From: Robiginitomaculum sp.
GTDB taxonomy: Bacteria > Pseudomonadota > Alphaproteobacteria > Caulobacterales > Maricaulaceae
Assembly: GCA_021776615.1 (NCBI GenBank)
Contig: JAJFFO010000008.1
Coordinates: 1 to 64,000, forward strand
DNA length: 64,000 nucleotides
Direction: 5' to 3'
In this document: positions 49,353 through 58,306 of the stretch, piece after piece
Layout of the letters: each line of letters starts with the position of its first letter
How positions within the stretch are numbered: the stretch's first letter is position 1
Program-made: the position numbers and the translations under genes
The notes under the pieces: generated by a model
The model's input: only the letters and a program-made list of their open reading frames with translations
Told to the model about the DNA's origin: nothing
Databases searched by the model: none

Positions 49353-50009
49353 ATGGCCAATCTTCTTGGGTCTAGAGAACTTCTCGAACTCTATGCGCAA
49401 GGGCTTTTCCCCATGTCCGACAGTCGGCATGATGCTAAAGTAGCGATCGTTGACCCTATTTTACGCGGCATTATCGCACTGGACGCCGTACATGTGCCGC
49501 GCCGCCTGCGCCGTACTATTCGCCAAAACATTTATGAAGTCCGCGTCAATAGCGCCTTTGCGGCGGTGGTGGCTGCGTGCGCAGCGCCCGGCCCGCAACG
49601 CGAAGATACATGGATAAGTTACGGAATTGAAAACCTATATTCGCAATTGCATATGATGGGATCGGCGCACAGTGTGGAATGCTGGCAAGACGGCGCGCTG
49701 GTTGGCGGCCTTTATGGCGTGTGCCTTGGTAGCGCTTTTTTTGGTGAAAGCATGTTTTCGGTTAAGCGCGACGCCTCAAAAGTGGCGCTGGTGCATTTGT
49801 GCGCCCGGCTTATCAAAGGCGGGTTTTCGCTGCTGGACACCCAATTCATCACCAGTCATCTCGAACAGTTTGGCGCACAGGAAATCTTGCGCGAGGATTA
49901 TCAGAAAATTCTGACCGCCGCGCTTAAATCGAATGCCGACTTTGCCGCTTTGCCGCAAGGTAAGGACGGCAAGGCGACGCTTGAGATTATCAATGGTGCT
50001 GTAAAGTGA
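49353..50009 (+). CDS. aat: Leucyl/phenylalanyl-tRNA--protein transferase
   Basis: 218 residues. LLELYAQGLFPMSD opens it, with RAYIRLH-like segments and the conserved GGLYGVCLGSAFFGESMFS and LLDTQFITSHLEQFGA blocks. It adds Leu or Phe to proteins with N-terminal Arg/Lys for N-end-rule proteolysis. The last gene of accB-accC-aat, with a short hairpin at its stop. DUF2155, its common neighbour, is displaced by about 2.5 kb. Confidence 0.94.
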   Translation: MANLLGSRELLELYAQGLFPMSDSRHDAKVAIVDPILRGIIALDAVHVPRRLRRTIRQNIYEVRVNSAFAAVVAACAAPGPQREDTWISYGIENLYSQLHMMGSAHSVECWQDGALVGGLYGVCLGSAFFGESMFSVKRDASKVALVHLCARLIKGGFSLLDTQFITSHLEQFGAQEILREDYQKILTAALKSNADFAALPQGKDGKATLEIINGAVK

Positions 50010-50030
50010 GGCGTTAGGCCTCATCTTTAA
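50007..50030 (+). terminator. Short terminator hairpin overlapping the aat stop
   Basis: TGAGGC (50007-50012, beginning with the stop codon) pairs with GCCTCA (50018-50023) around GTTAG, and is followed by TCTTTAAATTT. The stem is short but GC-rich and well placed. Confidence 0.5.
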
Positions 50031-50120
50031 ATTTGATGTTTAAACCAATTGCATCGAGATTTAACACGATTTAAACACCCGATATTTTACCTTGTCAGGT
50101 ATAGCGTTGGTGAATGCAAA

Positions 50121-51416
50121 ATGTCGAATGCAAACATAAAAACAAAACCGGGTTTAGTTGCAAGCAATGCTGCGACAGTGGGCAATCGGGATTTTCAAAG
50201 CTTTCATTTTGTTAGTCTTGATAAGGTGGAGATGACCGCCGGCGCAGCGTGGCCGAGGCTCTGCGGCAAGGTATTTAACGTTTGCAAACGCATTTTAGAA
50301 AAACAGCTGTCGCCGGACGACCACATTATTAGGCTGCAAAACGGGTTTTTGATTTTATTTGCCACCATTACGGCCGATGAGGCGGCAATTCTTGGACGCA
50401 AAATTAACAAGGATGTCGACCAGTTTTTTATTGGTGACGCGGCCTTCGGCGCATTGAAAACCAAAGCAAGTCATGATGCGGTGAAGCCAGAAATTATAAA
50501 CCAACTCGTTGCTGATATCGAGCGCCGCGAGAATGCGCTTCATTTGGATAATGCCGCGGCGATCGACCATGGCCTGCCCGCCTCGCAAGAACTCATCAAG
50601 CAGATAAAATTTGCGTATCAGCCGATTTGGGACAGGGATAAGGAATTTGTTTGCTCAAATTTCTGTATCCCCCAGCTAAAAAGTGGCGACTACCATATTG
50701 AACGCATGGAAGATTTACGAGATGAGCTTTCACCGGATTTGATGTGTGCGCTGGAAGTGTTGATGCTTACGCGTGCGCAAGAGATGCTAATCAATGGTGC
50801 CAAGGAAAATAAGTTTTGCGTAATTGCCACCAGTGTAAATTACCACACCGTGCATGGGCATAAATTCCGGGGCGCGTATTTGGAGCAATTATCAAAAACG
50901 CCAAAGCATTTACGCAAGTTTTTAACCGTATGTGTCGATCATATTCCGGCGGGCGCGCCAGTCGGTGTTCTGGTGGAGAATTTGCGACCAATTCGGGCGA
51001 TGGCGGGCGGCATGATGGTGCATTGCCTACCGGGCTCCATCAGCCTTAGTCGCTTTCAGGGATGCAATATTTCCATGATTGGCTTTTCGCTCAACGAATA
51101 CCTGCAACACGGACAATCGCTAACGCCGCAACATCTCAAAGAAATTGCAGAATTTTGTGAAGATGTGCACACGCAAAAGGCGATGGCGTATATTTTTGAT
51201 GTGGATGATCTGGATCAGGTGCCGCTATTACGCGAGACAGGTGTTCGCTATTTTGGCGGTGCCAGTGTCGGCCAGCAAAGTGCTATGCCGACCTTATTAC
51301 GCACCTTACATGCCAAAAGCGTGTTTTGCCCCAATTGCCTGAATAAGGACAATTGCGCCCCCCCGCCCGGTCACGCAGTGCCGTGCTCTGATTTCGTGAA
51401 TCTGGCAAAACTGTAG
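50121..51416 (+). CDS. Degenerate GGDEF/EAL-like protein with C-terminal Cys cluster
   Basis: 431 residues. The N-terminal part (about 28-115) has the rhythm of a GGDEF fold (FHFVSLDKVEM, HIIRLQNGFLILFATI) but no GGDEF. A middle domain begins IKFAYQPIWDRDKEFVCSNFCIPQL, like EAL's YQPIVD opening, but lacks EAL and the metal acidic residues. The end has CPNCLNKDNC then Cys after APPPGHAVP, a four-Cys set that could bind zinc. I infer a c-di-GMP-related but probably non-catalytic protein. It sits between aat and DUF2155, which are usually adjacent, and looks like an insertion. Confidence 0.6.
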   Translation: MSNANIKTKPGLVASNAATVGNRDFQSFHFVSLDKVEMTAGAAWPRLCGKVFNVCKRILEKQLSPDDHIIRLQNGFLILFATITADEAAILGRKINKDVDQFFIGDAAFGALKTKASHDAVKPEIINQLVADIERRENALHLDNAAAIDHGLPASQELIKQIKFAYQPIWDRDKEFVCSNFCIPQLKSGDYHIERMEDLRDELSPDLMCALEVLMLTRAQEMLINGAKENKFCVIATSVNYHTVHGHKFRGAYLEQLSKTPKHLRKFLTVCVDHIPAGAPVGVLVENLRPIRAMAGGMMVHCLPGSISLSRFQGCNISMIGFSLNEYLQHGQSLTPQHLKEIAEFCEDVHTQKAMAYIFDVDDLDQVPLLRETGVRYFGGASVGQQSAMPTLLRTLHAKSVFCPNCLNKDNCAPPPGHAVPCSDFVNLAKL

Positions 51417-51540
51417 AAATTCAAAGCCTCAGACTTTCTATTTTGTAAGGCCGGTTACGGGAGGCACGACCAGCCAGCAAGAAGTCTCGCCGGAGTCTGA
51501 AGGTCTTATTGCAGGCTTTATGTATTTACGCACTTACGCG

Positions 51541-51750
51541 TCAGCTTGGTTTATGAAATAGGTGTCTGGATACTGCAAGTGCAGTCAGCCCGGCCGTTAG
51601 TCTAACCAAATCTGCATCTAGTATCATGCCAAGCGACTGAAATTTAAATGACCTTTCACTCACCATTTCTATGACACCAAAAACCAAGTGAAAGGATACT
51701 TGTAAAACCAATATTCCGCCAAAAATCAACAATACCAATCGCATCCACAT
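51541..51750 (-). CDS. Possible small membrane protein
   Basis: 69 residues. A strong hydrophobic helix at the N-terminus (LVLLIFGGILVLQVSFHLVFGVI) is followed by a weaker second one (LVRLTAGLTALAVS). A GGGTGG stretch just before ATG could serve as ribosome site. No homologue is recognised and it lies in an otherwise gene-poor region, so it may be real or chance. Confidence 0.4.
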   Translation of the reverse strand: MWMRLVLLIFGGILVLQVSFHLVFGVIEMVSERSFKFQSLGMILDADLVRLTAGLTALAVSRHLFHKPS

Positions 51751-52188
51751 CCACCCATGCTACATTTTTATCCAATGCATCTGTGAATACAGCATACTAT
51801 AAAAGACAATTCAACATATCGGAAATTCCAGAAAACCTAAAATGCGGCAATTCGAACTTTCCCTATTTTTAATAATACCTCATCCGCACCGGTGATGGAT
51901 AAGTTTGTGTAATCCCGCATTTGCGAAAGCCAGTGCCGATACGACTATGTGGCATCAGAGGATAATTCGTAATAAACCGATGAGTATCACCTGCCCTTGG
52001 TTCGGTGTCCCTTAATTGTCCCTTCTATGCCCCTTAGGCGAAGCTTATGCCGCAAAATATGGTGCTTAAATGCCCCTTAATTGTGGCTAAGTGAGGCTTA
52101 TTGCCCCTGTGAAAATTGCACGCGGACGCGCTTATCCTCGCTTGAACAAAACCCGTTATACTGGTGCAATTTGCGTGGTGATGCAGGC
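51751..52188. other. Gene-poor, lower-GC intergenic stretch with short repeats
   Basis: No ORF worth naming. CCCTTAATTGT occurs at 52009-52019 and again at 52074-52084, with a related GCCCCTTAG between them at about 52029-52037. Composition is lower in GC than the neighbours. The region lies within the accessory insert between aat and DUF2155. I see no tRNA, integrase or clear attachment site. Confidence 0.5.
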
Positions 52189-52551
52189 CTATAGGGCGAT
52201 GTAATCGCGGGTTCCAGCGGAATAGCAGATTAGCAATTCCACCGGCTTGTCACTGGCAGGGTTTTCAATGGCGTGCGGCGTATCGCGGGGTATAAAAACG
52301 GTTTCGCCCGCCGGTAAGGTCAATGCCTGTTCGCCCATATGCACAATGCATTGGCCGTTGAGCACGCTGAGCGCTTCATTGCATTGATGGTGCATATGGC
52401 GGTCAGAACAGGCACTCGGATTAATAATCATACGCGCGACAGAAAGCCCGGCTTCTTGGTGATTAATATCGTCGACTAACCAGTGCATTTGTCCCCAATC
52501 AAACCGGGTCAGACGCGGCGTTTCAGCCTTTACAGTCAAGAACCCAGACAT
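52189..52551 (-). CDS. Cupin domain protein
   Basis: 120 residues, a single cupin barrel. Motif 1 is HMHHQCNEALSVLNG (two His and Glu) and motif 2 is FIPRDTPHAIENP (His). Metal binding is therefore likely. The function is open (isomerase, dioxygenase or regulator). It starts inside the 3' end of DUF2155 (29-bp overlap), so it is probably co-transcribed from the mlaD cluster. Confidence 0.8.
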   Translation of the reverse strand: MSGFLTVKAETPRLTRFDWGQMHWLVDDINHQEAGLSVARMIINPSACSDRHMHHQCNEALSVLNGQCIVHMGEQALTLPAGETVFIPRDTPHAIENPASDKPVELLICYSAGTRDYIAL

Positions 52552-52948
52552 CGTATATCGGGTGTTCCAGCGCATTTAAGGCGGGGTTTGAGGCAAACAT
52601 CCAACCGGAGAAAATTTCCTCATCCTGATCGGCATTGCCGCCGCCATCGGTGCGCTTGTCAGTGACATTCATGTAGACAAAGACTTCGGGGCGTTCTTCC
52701 GGCGGGGTTTTACGGCAATAGTTTACGGCAATATTGAAGGTGCCAAAGCGCACGGTTTTGTCGACAGGGACTTCAAAGTCGCGGGTTTCAGCACTGATTT
52801 TATCCAAGCCACGCAACACGGCCACCGTGCCGGGCTGCGATGAAAGCAGATCAATGTCTGCTTCAGAGCCCGCATTTTGGGCGCTGGATGGTGGTGCTAT
52901 GGCGCAGGCGAGCGGGATAGCGATGAGCATTAACAATAAAAAACGCAT
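52523..52948 (-). CDS. DUF2155 domain-containing exported protein
   Basis: 141 residues. A signal peptide (FLLLMLIAIPLACAIAPPSSA) precedes the DUF2155 fold: LRGLDKISAETRDFEVPVDKTVRFGTFNIAVNYCRKTPPEERPEVFVYMNV and EIFSGWMFASNPALNALEHPIYDVWVLDC. Two Cys could form a disulfide. The family is alphaproteobacterial and periplasmic, of unknown role. ATG 52948 was chosen over an earlier in-frame start because it directly begins the signal peptide. Confidence 0.9.
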   Translation of the reverse strand: MRFLLLMLIAIPLACAIAPPSSAQNAGSEADIDLLSSQPGTVAVLRGLDKISAETRDFEVPVDKTVRFGTFNIAVNYCRKTPPEERPEVFVYMNVTDKRTDGGGNADQDEEIFSGWMFASNPALNALEHPIYDVWVLDCKG

Positions 52949-52993
52949 GGGCTCATTTTTCAAAATAGTTGTGGCATTAATATGGCCAGCCAA

Positions 52994-53452
52994 TTAATCC
53001 GTTGGTTCTTTCGCAGAACCGTTGGCAAACTGCCCTAAAAGGCCCAATAAGTCCACTGCGCCTTGCGTATAGGTGAATTCTTCGCCTTCTACGAGAAGTG
53101 TCTCTTCAGCCCCCGGTTCAATGGAAATATAGGCTGAGCCCAGTAATCCGTCGGTGGTGATGGTGGCGGAGGAATCTTCTGGAACCGGGATCCCGGAACG
53201 AATGCTCATATCAACGCGTGCGTCATAGGTATTGGTGTCTAGCGATATATCGCGCACCACACCGACTTTAACACCAGCCATACGAATGTCGGCACCAGAA
53301 TCAATACCGCCAATCGAGCCAAATTTGGCCGTTAGTGTATAATCCCCGGCGTTTTTGCCCTCGCCTACGGTTTCGATAGCGTAAAACACAAACATACCCG
53401 CTGCGATCAGCACAATCAGGCCGACCAGCGTTTCTACCAATTGTTCTTTCAT
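52994..53452 (-). CDS. mlaD: Outer-membrane lipid asymmetry protein MlaD
   Basis: 152 residues. One N-terminal transmembrane helix (TLVGLIVLIAAGMFVFYAI) anchors an MCE domain (LTAKFGSIGGIDSGADIRMAGVKVGVVRDISL and TTDGLLGSAYISIEPG). MlaD forms the periplasmic hexamer of the Mla phospholipid transporter. ATG 53452 overlaps the NDUFA12-like stop by one base (TGATG). The mlaE/F genes are not in this window. Confidence 0.93.
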   Translation of the reverse strand: MKEQLVETLVGLIVLIAAGMFVFYAIETVGEGKNAGDYTLTAKFGSIGGIDSGADIRMAGVKVGVVRDISLDTNTYDARVDMSIRSGIPVPEDSSATITTDGLLGSAYISIEPGAEETLLVEGEEFTYTQGAVDLLGLLGQFANGSAKEPTD

Positions 53453-53862
53453 CAGGAATTCGCTCCATCTGGCGACCACGCCTCATAATCGCCGGTGGCG
53501 GCAGCACGGGCGCCGCCCTTTGTCAAAGACCCCTTTGGCCGCCACGCATGTATGGTGCCGGTGAGATTGGGGTGGTGTTCTTTTTCCCACACTTTGTGCG
53601 GCAACGGTGTTTGCGTCGGCGCATCGGCAAATGTGTGGTGCAGCCAGCCATGCCATTCACTCGGCACGCGCGAGGCATCGGCATAACCGCGATAGACCAC
53701 CCAGCGGCGCTTCTTGCCGTCATAACTGGGTTGGCGTTCTTCAAAATACTGGTTGCCATAGTCGTCAGTGCCAATTTTGTGGCCACGGCGCATAATGGTA
53801 AGCAGCGTGCCAAACGTGGCGCCGTCCCACCAGGCAAACAATCGTTTGATAAAAAGCAACAT
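53452..53862 (-). CDS. NDUFA12 family NADH:ubiquinone oxidoreductase subunit
   Basis: 136 residues. GTLLTIMRRGHKIGTDDYGNQYFEER, RRWVVYRGYADASRVPSEWHGWLHH and TPLPHKVWEKEHHPNLTGTIHAWRP are the family's core. It is an accessory subunit of respiratory complex I shared by Alphaproteobacteria and mitochondria. It heads the NDUFA12-mlaD-DUF2155-cupin run. Confidence 0.95.
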   Translation of the reverse strand: MLLFIKRLFAWWDGATFGTLLTIMRRGHKIGTDDYGNQYFEERQPSYDGKKRRWVVYRGYADASRVPSEWHGWLHHTFADAPTQTPLPHKVWEKEHHPNLTGTIHAWRPKGSLTKGGARAAATGDYEAWSPDGANS

Positions 53863-53951
53863 ATTCAGATTCGCCTTTAGATTTCTGGGCGACTATGCCG
53901 CGCGCTTTCGCCAAGGTAAAGCCATGAAAGCCATTAGGGTCAGGATGTTGA

Positions 53952-54683
53952 TCACAGGTGTCCGGTGCTGCGCAGACGCTCTATCATACGCTCGCGGGCT
54001 TCGGGCAATTGCTTGTCCACCGGCCACAAAACCCGGCGTTCCAAAAAATAACCGGTCAGCGCCAGACCCGCTTCCACATCGCCCTTCTCAAATGGTGTGG
54101 CAGCAGCGCGCAAAAACCCCGGCAATGTCAATAATTTGTCCAGATAAGGTTGTGCTGCCTCAGCACTTACCGCCTGGCCGCTGCGCGGACTGACATGGGT
54201 AAGGTTTTCTGGCGTACCCGTGGCGGCGCACTGCTCCAACTGCAACCCATAGCCCAATTCGCGCAATATGCCGGCTTCCCAACGAACATAAAGCGCCGGC
54301 CACACGTCAATATGGGCCATTTGTTCCATGAGAATATCAAACGCCTGATATATATGCGGCGATGGCTCGCGTTCGGGCAGAGTCAGGCTAGCCATGGCAC
54401 AGGCCGCGCCAAGACCGCTTAGCGCCAAAGGGTCGTCAAAAAGTGTCGGGGCGCGGGCGTCGACCAATTCAAGGGTAAACATGCCCAAATGTTCGGAAAG
54501 TCTGGCGCGCCATTCAATGTCAACAATATTGCCGGGTTGCAAAACGCCGCGCAGGCGCTTGCCCGTTGCCCCGCGCACCAGACCGGCATGGCGGCCATGA
54601 GAAGGCGTCAACACCTCGACTATGGCGCTGGCCTCGCCGTGTGGCCGTACCATCAGCAAGATGGCGCGGTCCGTCCAGTTCAT
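53952..54683 (-). CDS. recO: DNA repair protein RecO
   Basis: 243 residues. An OB-fold N-terminus (DRAILLMVRPHGEASAIVEVLTPSHGRHAGLVRGA) precedes the helical RecO_C with YVRWEAGILRELGYGLQLEQCAATG. The zinc-finger cysteines of the E. coli-type are not all present, as is common in the family. RecO loads RecA with RecR onto SSB-coated DNA. ATG overlaps the era stop by one base. Confidence 0.93.
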   Translation of the reverse strand: MNWTDRAILLMVRPHGEASAIVEVLTPSHGRHAGLVRGATGKRLRGVLQPGNIVDIEWRARLSEHLGMFTLELVDARAPTLFDDPLALSGLGAACAMASLTLPEREPSPHIYQAFDILMEQMAHIDVWPALYVRWEAGILRELGYGLQLEQCAATGTPENLTHVSPRSGQAVSAEAAQPYLDKLLTLPGFLRAAATPFEKGDVEAGLALTGYFLERRVLWPVDKQLPEARERMIERLRSTGHL

Positions 54684-55636
54684 TATTCGATTTCCAGCCC
54701 AAAAAGCGCAAGGTGGGCGCGGTCATGGGACCAGTTTTCGCGCACTTTAACGTGCAAAAACAAATGTACCTGCCGGTCAAGCATTTCGCTAAGTTCGTGC
54801 CGCGCCGCCGCGCCAATCGCCTTAATTACCTGCCCGCCTTTGCCCAACACAATTTTGCGCTGACTTTCGCGTTGCACGAAAATGACCTGGCCAATACGTA
54901 CCGAGCCATTGCGGTGTTCTTCCCAGGTTTCGGTCTCGACGCTGGCTGCATATGGCAATTCCTCATGCACTCGCAACATCAATTTTTCGCGGGTGATTTC
55001 GGCGGCCAGCAAGCGTGATGGCAAATCGGCGATTTGGTCTTCCGGATAATGCCATGGCCCGGCGGGCATAGCTTCTGCCAAGGCGGTCTTGAGTTCTTTT
55101 AAGCCAAAACCACGGCTGGCACTTATCATGAAAGTATTGTTGTAACATCCTGTTTCTTCAAAATGTTTTGCCAAAATGAATAATTCTTCTTTTTCCAATT
55201 GATCAATCTTGTTGAGGGCCAAATCGGCGCGCAATTCATGTTTTTTTAAGCCCTCAATAATGCGACCAACGTCCTCAAACGCCTTTTTGTCCTGGGGCTT
55301 GGCGGCGGCATTATTCAAAACCCGGGCAAAGGCGGGCGCGTCGATAAGGTGCACAATCAAGTCGGCCTCGGCAGCACCATTCCAGGCCGCCTGCACCATG
55401 GCACGATCCAAAGCCCGTTTGGGCGAGAATATGCCAGGCGTGTCCACCAGCACCACTTGGCTAGCGTCCTCAATCAGCACGCCGCGCACATTAAAGCGGG
55501 TGGTTTGCACCTTGTGGGTGACGATAGAGACTTTGGCACCGACCAGAGCGTTTACAAGGGTGGATTTGCCAGCATTTGGTGCGCCAATAATGGCAGTAAA
55601 GCCGCAAGCTTTATTTTCGAGCGATTGCTCAGTCAT
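54683..55636 (-). CDS. era: Ribosome-maturation GTPase Era
   Basis: 317 residues. G1 is GAPNAGKST, G2 TTRFNVRG, G3 DTPG (LVDTPGIF), G4 NKID and a C-terminal KH domain with GKGGQVIKAIGAAARHELSEML. It binds 16S rRNA and aids 30S assembly. ATG 55636 or 55648 are both possible with no strong ribosome site; the later one is given because it overlaps the rnc stop by 8 bp and matches usual starts. Confidence 0.95.
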   Translation of the reverse strand: MTEQSLENKACGFTAIIGAPNAGKSTLVNALVGAKVSIVTHKVQTTRFNVRGVLIEDASQVVLVDTPGIFSPKRALDRAMVQAAWNGAAEADLIVHLIDAPAFARVLNNAAAKPQDKKAFEDVGRIIEGLKKHELRADLALNKIDQLEKEELFILAKHFEETGCYNNTFMISASRGFGLKELKTALAEAMPAGPWHYPEDQIADLPSRLLAAEITREKLMLRVHEELPYAASVETETWEEHRNGSVRIGQVIFVQRESQRKIVLGKGGQVIKAIGAAARHELSEMLDRQVHLFLHVKVRENWSHDRAHLALFGLEIE

Positions 55637-56327
55637 GGGTATGTCCATTTTGTTTCAATATTTCTCGCGCCGCTTGGCGCTCGGCTTCTTGCTTGCTGTT
55701 GGCGGTGCCAATCGCCTTTTGGCCTTTGGCTTGCACCTCAACGACAAATTGTGGCGCATGGTCAGGGCCTTGGCGAGTCTTCAAGGTATAGACTGGCAGC
55801 TCGCCACCTTCACTTTGCGCCCATTCCTGCAAATGGCTTTTTGGATCGCGCACATTGCCCATCACATCGCGCAAATTTTCGGCCCAATAGGTTTCAAAGA
55901 AATGCGAAGCCGCTTCCATGCCACCATCAAGATAAAGCGCGGCCAATACCGCTTCGCAAACATCACCCAATATCTTGGTTTTGTCGCGTCCACCGCTGCG
56001 GGTTTCCGCTTTTGAGAGACGCAAGGCTTCGCCAAGATTAGCCAAACGAGCTGCATCAGCACAGGTTTCCTTGCGCACCAAAGTGTTCAGGCGCGGTGCC
56101 ATGTCGCCCTCGTCAAACCCGCGGTTTTCCAAAAACAGAAAGCGCGCGGCCAACAAGCCCAGAACCCGGTCACCCAAAAACTCTAAACGTTCGTTATTTG
56201 GTGCGTCGCCCCGGCCATCGCCATAGCTTGAATGGGTTAACGCACGCAGCAATAGCGCCTTGTCGGTAAAACGGTGGCCAAGGCGTTCTTCAAGGGCAGT
56301 TAAGGCTTCTGTTGTTGGTTCGCTCAC
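55629..56327 (-). CDS. rnc: Ribonuclease III
   Basis: 232 residues from GTG 56327, whose GTGA overlaps the lepB stop. Catalytic motif NNERLEFLGDRVLG and GDVCEAVLAALYLDGG are intact, and a dsRNA-binding domain (DPKSHLQEWAQSEGGELPVY ... GTANSKQEAERQAAREIL) ends the protein. It processes rRNA precursors and structured RNAs. The frame runs on 47 codons upstream inside lepB, which I do not take as coding. Confidence 0.95.
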   Translation of the reverse strand: MSEPTTEALTALEERLGHRFTDKALLLRALTHSSYGDGRGDAPNNERLEFLGDRVLGLLAARFLFLENRGFDEGDMAPRLNTLVRKETCADAARLANLGEALRLSKAETRSGGRDKTKILGDVCEAVLAALYLDGGMEAASHFFETYWAENLRDVMGNVRDPKSHLQEWAQSEGGELPVYTLKTRQGPDHAPQFVVEVQAKGQKAIGTANSKQEAERQAAREILKQNGHTHD

Positions 56328-57094
56328 CGGTTTTTTCGCAGGCTGACAAATACACGCGGGCGGAACTGATACCAGGTCCATGGCCGCGTCAGGCGGAATT
56401 TGGGATTCACTGAAAACATAACGGCCTCCCCTCGCCCAACCAGGTTTTGCGCCGGTGTAAAGCCCCAATCGCGACCATCGAGAGAATTATCGCGATTATC
56501 GCCCATCATAAAATAATGCCCCTGTGGGATCTTGTAAGATGGAGTATTATCATATTGCCCGCTCGCCGTCATTTTGTTGATGATATAACTATGGCCGTTG
56601 GGCATGGTTTCGCGATAACGCGTGACCTGTCTTTGACCACCGCGATGCTCGGTAATGGTTTCCACGCCAATACGTTCGCGTTCAAGCGCCTGCCCGTTGA
56701 GAATGATTTGGCCGTTGCGCATTTGTACGGTATCGCCGGGCAGGCCAATCAGGCGCTTAATGTAGTCGGTTTTATTATCGCGTGGCCATTTGAACACCAC
56801 AATATCGCCGCGCTTTGGCTGGCTTGCCAAAATCCGCCCGGAAAACAGATTAGGGCTGAAAGGCAAGGAATAGCGGCTATAGCCATAGGCGTATTTGGAG
56901 GCGATGAGATAATCACCGACAAGCAGTTGCGGACGCATGGATTCGGACGGAATGGTGAAGGGCTGATAGAAAACGGTCCGTAACGCCCCGGCAATAATCA
57001 GTGCCCAGAATACAATGCGAATGGTCTCGCCCCATTCGCTGGGCTTGGTTTCCACTTCGGCCCCGCTGCTGCCCGTATTTGTGGTTTTTGTCAT
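56324..57094 (-). CDS. lepB: Signal peptidase I
   Basis: 256 residues. One transmembrane helix (IVFWALIIAGALRTVF) precedes the catalytic Ser52 (TIPSESMRPQLLVGDYL) and the general-base Lys113 (TDYIKRLIGLPGD). GDNRDNSLDGRDWG near the end is also conserved. It cleaves Sec/Tat signal peptides at the inner membrane. ATG 57094 follows AAGG by 8 bases; an earlier in-frame ATG overlaps acpS. Confidence 0.95.
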   Translation of the reverse strand: MTKTTNTGSSGAEVETKPSEWGETIRIVFWALIIAGALRTVFYQPFTIPSESMRPQLLVGDYLIASKYAYGYSRYSLPFSPNLFSGRILASQPKRGDIVVFKWPRDNKTDYIKRLIGLPGDTVQMRNGQIILNGQALERERIGVETITEHRGGQRQVTRYRETMPNGHSYIINKMTASGQYDNTPSYKIPQGHYFMMGDNRDNSLDGRDWGFTPAQNLVGRGEAVMFSVNPKFRLTRPWTWYQFRPRVFVSLRKNR

Positions 57095-57107
57095 GCGATC
57101 AACCTTG

Positions 57108-57509
57108 TTATTGTAACGGTCTGGCTTCAATCACCACAAACGCCTGCGCCAGTGGGTAATCATCGGTGATGGTCAGATGAATGAGGGCCTGATACCCCTT
57201 TGGGGTCAAGGCGTCCAGTCGCGCGGCTGCGCCGCCCAATAAAGCCATGGTCGGTTGGCCGGACGGCAAATTCACCACGCCCAGCTCCCGCCATGCCACC
57301 CCAAAACGCATGCCGGAGCCCAAGGCTTTGGAACATGCCTCTTTGGCGGCAAAACGCTTGGCGTAGGAAGCCGCCCGTTCTTTGCGCCGGTCTGACTTGG
57401 CCCGCTCAATATCGGTAAAAACCCGGTTGGTAAACCGCTCGCCAAAGCGTTCCAGGGTTTTTTCAATGCGCTTAATATCGCAAAGGTCAGCACCTATTCC
57501 CAATATCAT
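57108..57509 (-). CDS. acpS: Holo-[acyl-carrier-protein] synthase
   Basis: 133 residues. [32 protein letters not shown] opens it, with the metal Asp in GADLC and [14 protein letters not shown] holding the catalytic Glu/Lys. It transfers phosphopantetheine from CoA to ACP. ATG overlaps the pdxJ stop by four bases. Confidence 0.95.
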   Translation of the reverse strand: MILGIGADLCDIKRIEKTLERFGERFTNRVFTDIERAKSDRRKERAASYAKRFAAKEACSKALGSGMRFGVAWRELGVVNLPSGQPTMALLGGAAARLDALTPKGYQALIHLTITDDYPLAQAFVVIEARPLQ

Positions 57510-58306
57510 GCGCCCCGCCCGCTGCCGCTTCGTGCGGCGACCATTAAGGCACGCATTTTGGTGATCGCCTCATGAAAACCAATAAAAATAGCTTCACTGA
57601 CCAAAAAATGCCCAATGTTAAGCTCACAAATCTCGCCAATAGCGGCAATTGGCGTCACCGAGTCAAAAGTGAGGCCGTGCCCCGCATGAATTTCCAAACC
57701 CTCGCGGGTGCCAAAGGCCGCCGCTGCCCGTAAATCTTCCAAAATACTGGCCGCCTCGTCCGCATTGCCCTCATTACAGGCTTCCGCATACGCACCAGTA
57801 TGCAGTTCCACCACCGGCGCCCCCAGGGACAAAGCCGCCTCGATCTGCGCGGTTGAGGGCTCAATGAATAGTGATACGCGTGAGCCATTGTCCTTCAGCG
57901 CCCGGACAAAATGCGCCAGATGATTGTGCTGTCCAGCGGCGTCCAGTCCACCTTCCGTCGTGCGTTCTTCGCGCTTTTCGGGCACAATACAGGCCGCATG
58001 GGGGGCGGCTTTTAGGGCGATCGCAAGCATTTCTTCGGTGGCGGCCATCTCGAAATTTAGCGGCAAGTCAATTTCCTGCCCCAGACGCTCAACGTCCCGG
58101 TCGGTAATATGGCGGCGATCTTCGCGCAAATGTGCTGTGATGCCGTCCGCACCAGCCTTGGCGGCAATGTGTGCCGCCTTCACCGGGTCCGGATAATCAC
58201 CGCCGCGCGCATTACGAATGGTAGCCACATGGTCAATATTCACGCCAAGACGTAAGCTAGGACGCGGGTCAAGACGGAGGATGTTGTCGTTAGTCGCCCC
58301 AGACAT
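57506..58306 (-). CDS. pdxJ: Pyridoxine 5'-phosphate synthase PdxJ
   Basis: 266 residues, a TIM barrel: [56 protein letters not shown] and HAGHGLTF. It condenses 1-deoxyxylulose 5-phosphate with aminoacetone phosphate into pyridoxine phosphate. [16 protein letters not shown]-type loop is present. The start overlaps the pyrE stop by one base. Confidence 0.96.
   Translation of the reverse strand: MSGATNDNILRLDPRPSLRLGVNIDHVATIRNARGGDYPDPVKAAHIAAKAGADGITAHLREDRRHITDRDVERLGQEIDLPLNFEMAATEEMLAIALKAAPHAACIVPEKREERTTEGGLDAAGQHNHLAHFVRALKDNGSRVSLFIEPSTAQIEAALSLGAPVVELHTGAYAEACNEGNADEAASILEDLRAAAAFGTREGLEIHAGHGLTFDSVTPIAAIGEICELNIGHFLVSEAIFIGFHEAITKMRALMVAARSGSGRGA

Noticed and set aside
52001-52085. 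CRISPR-like repeats
   Set aside because: Only two exact 11-bp units with one partial, no regular spacing and no cas genes.
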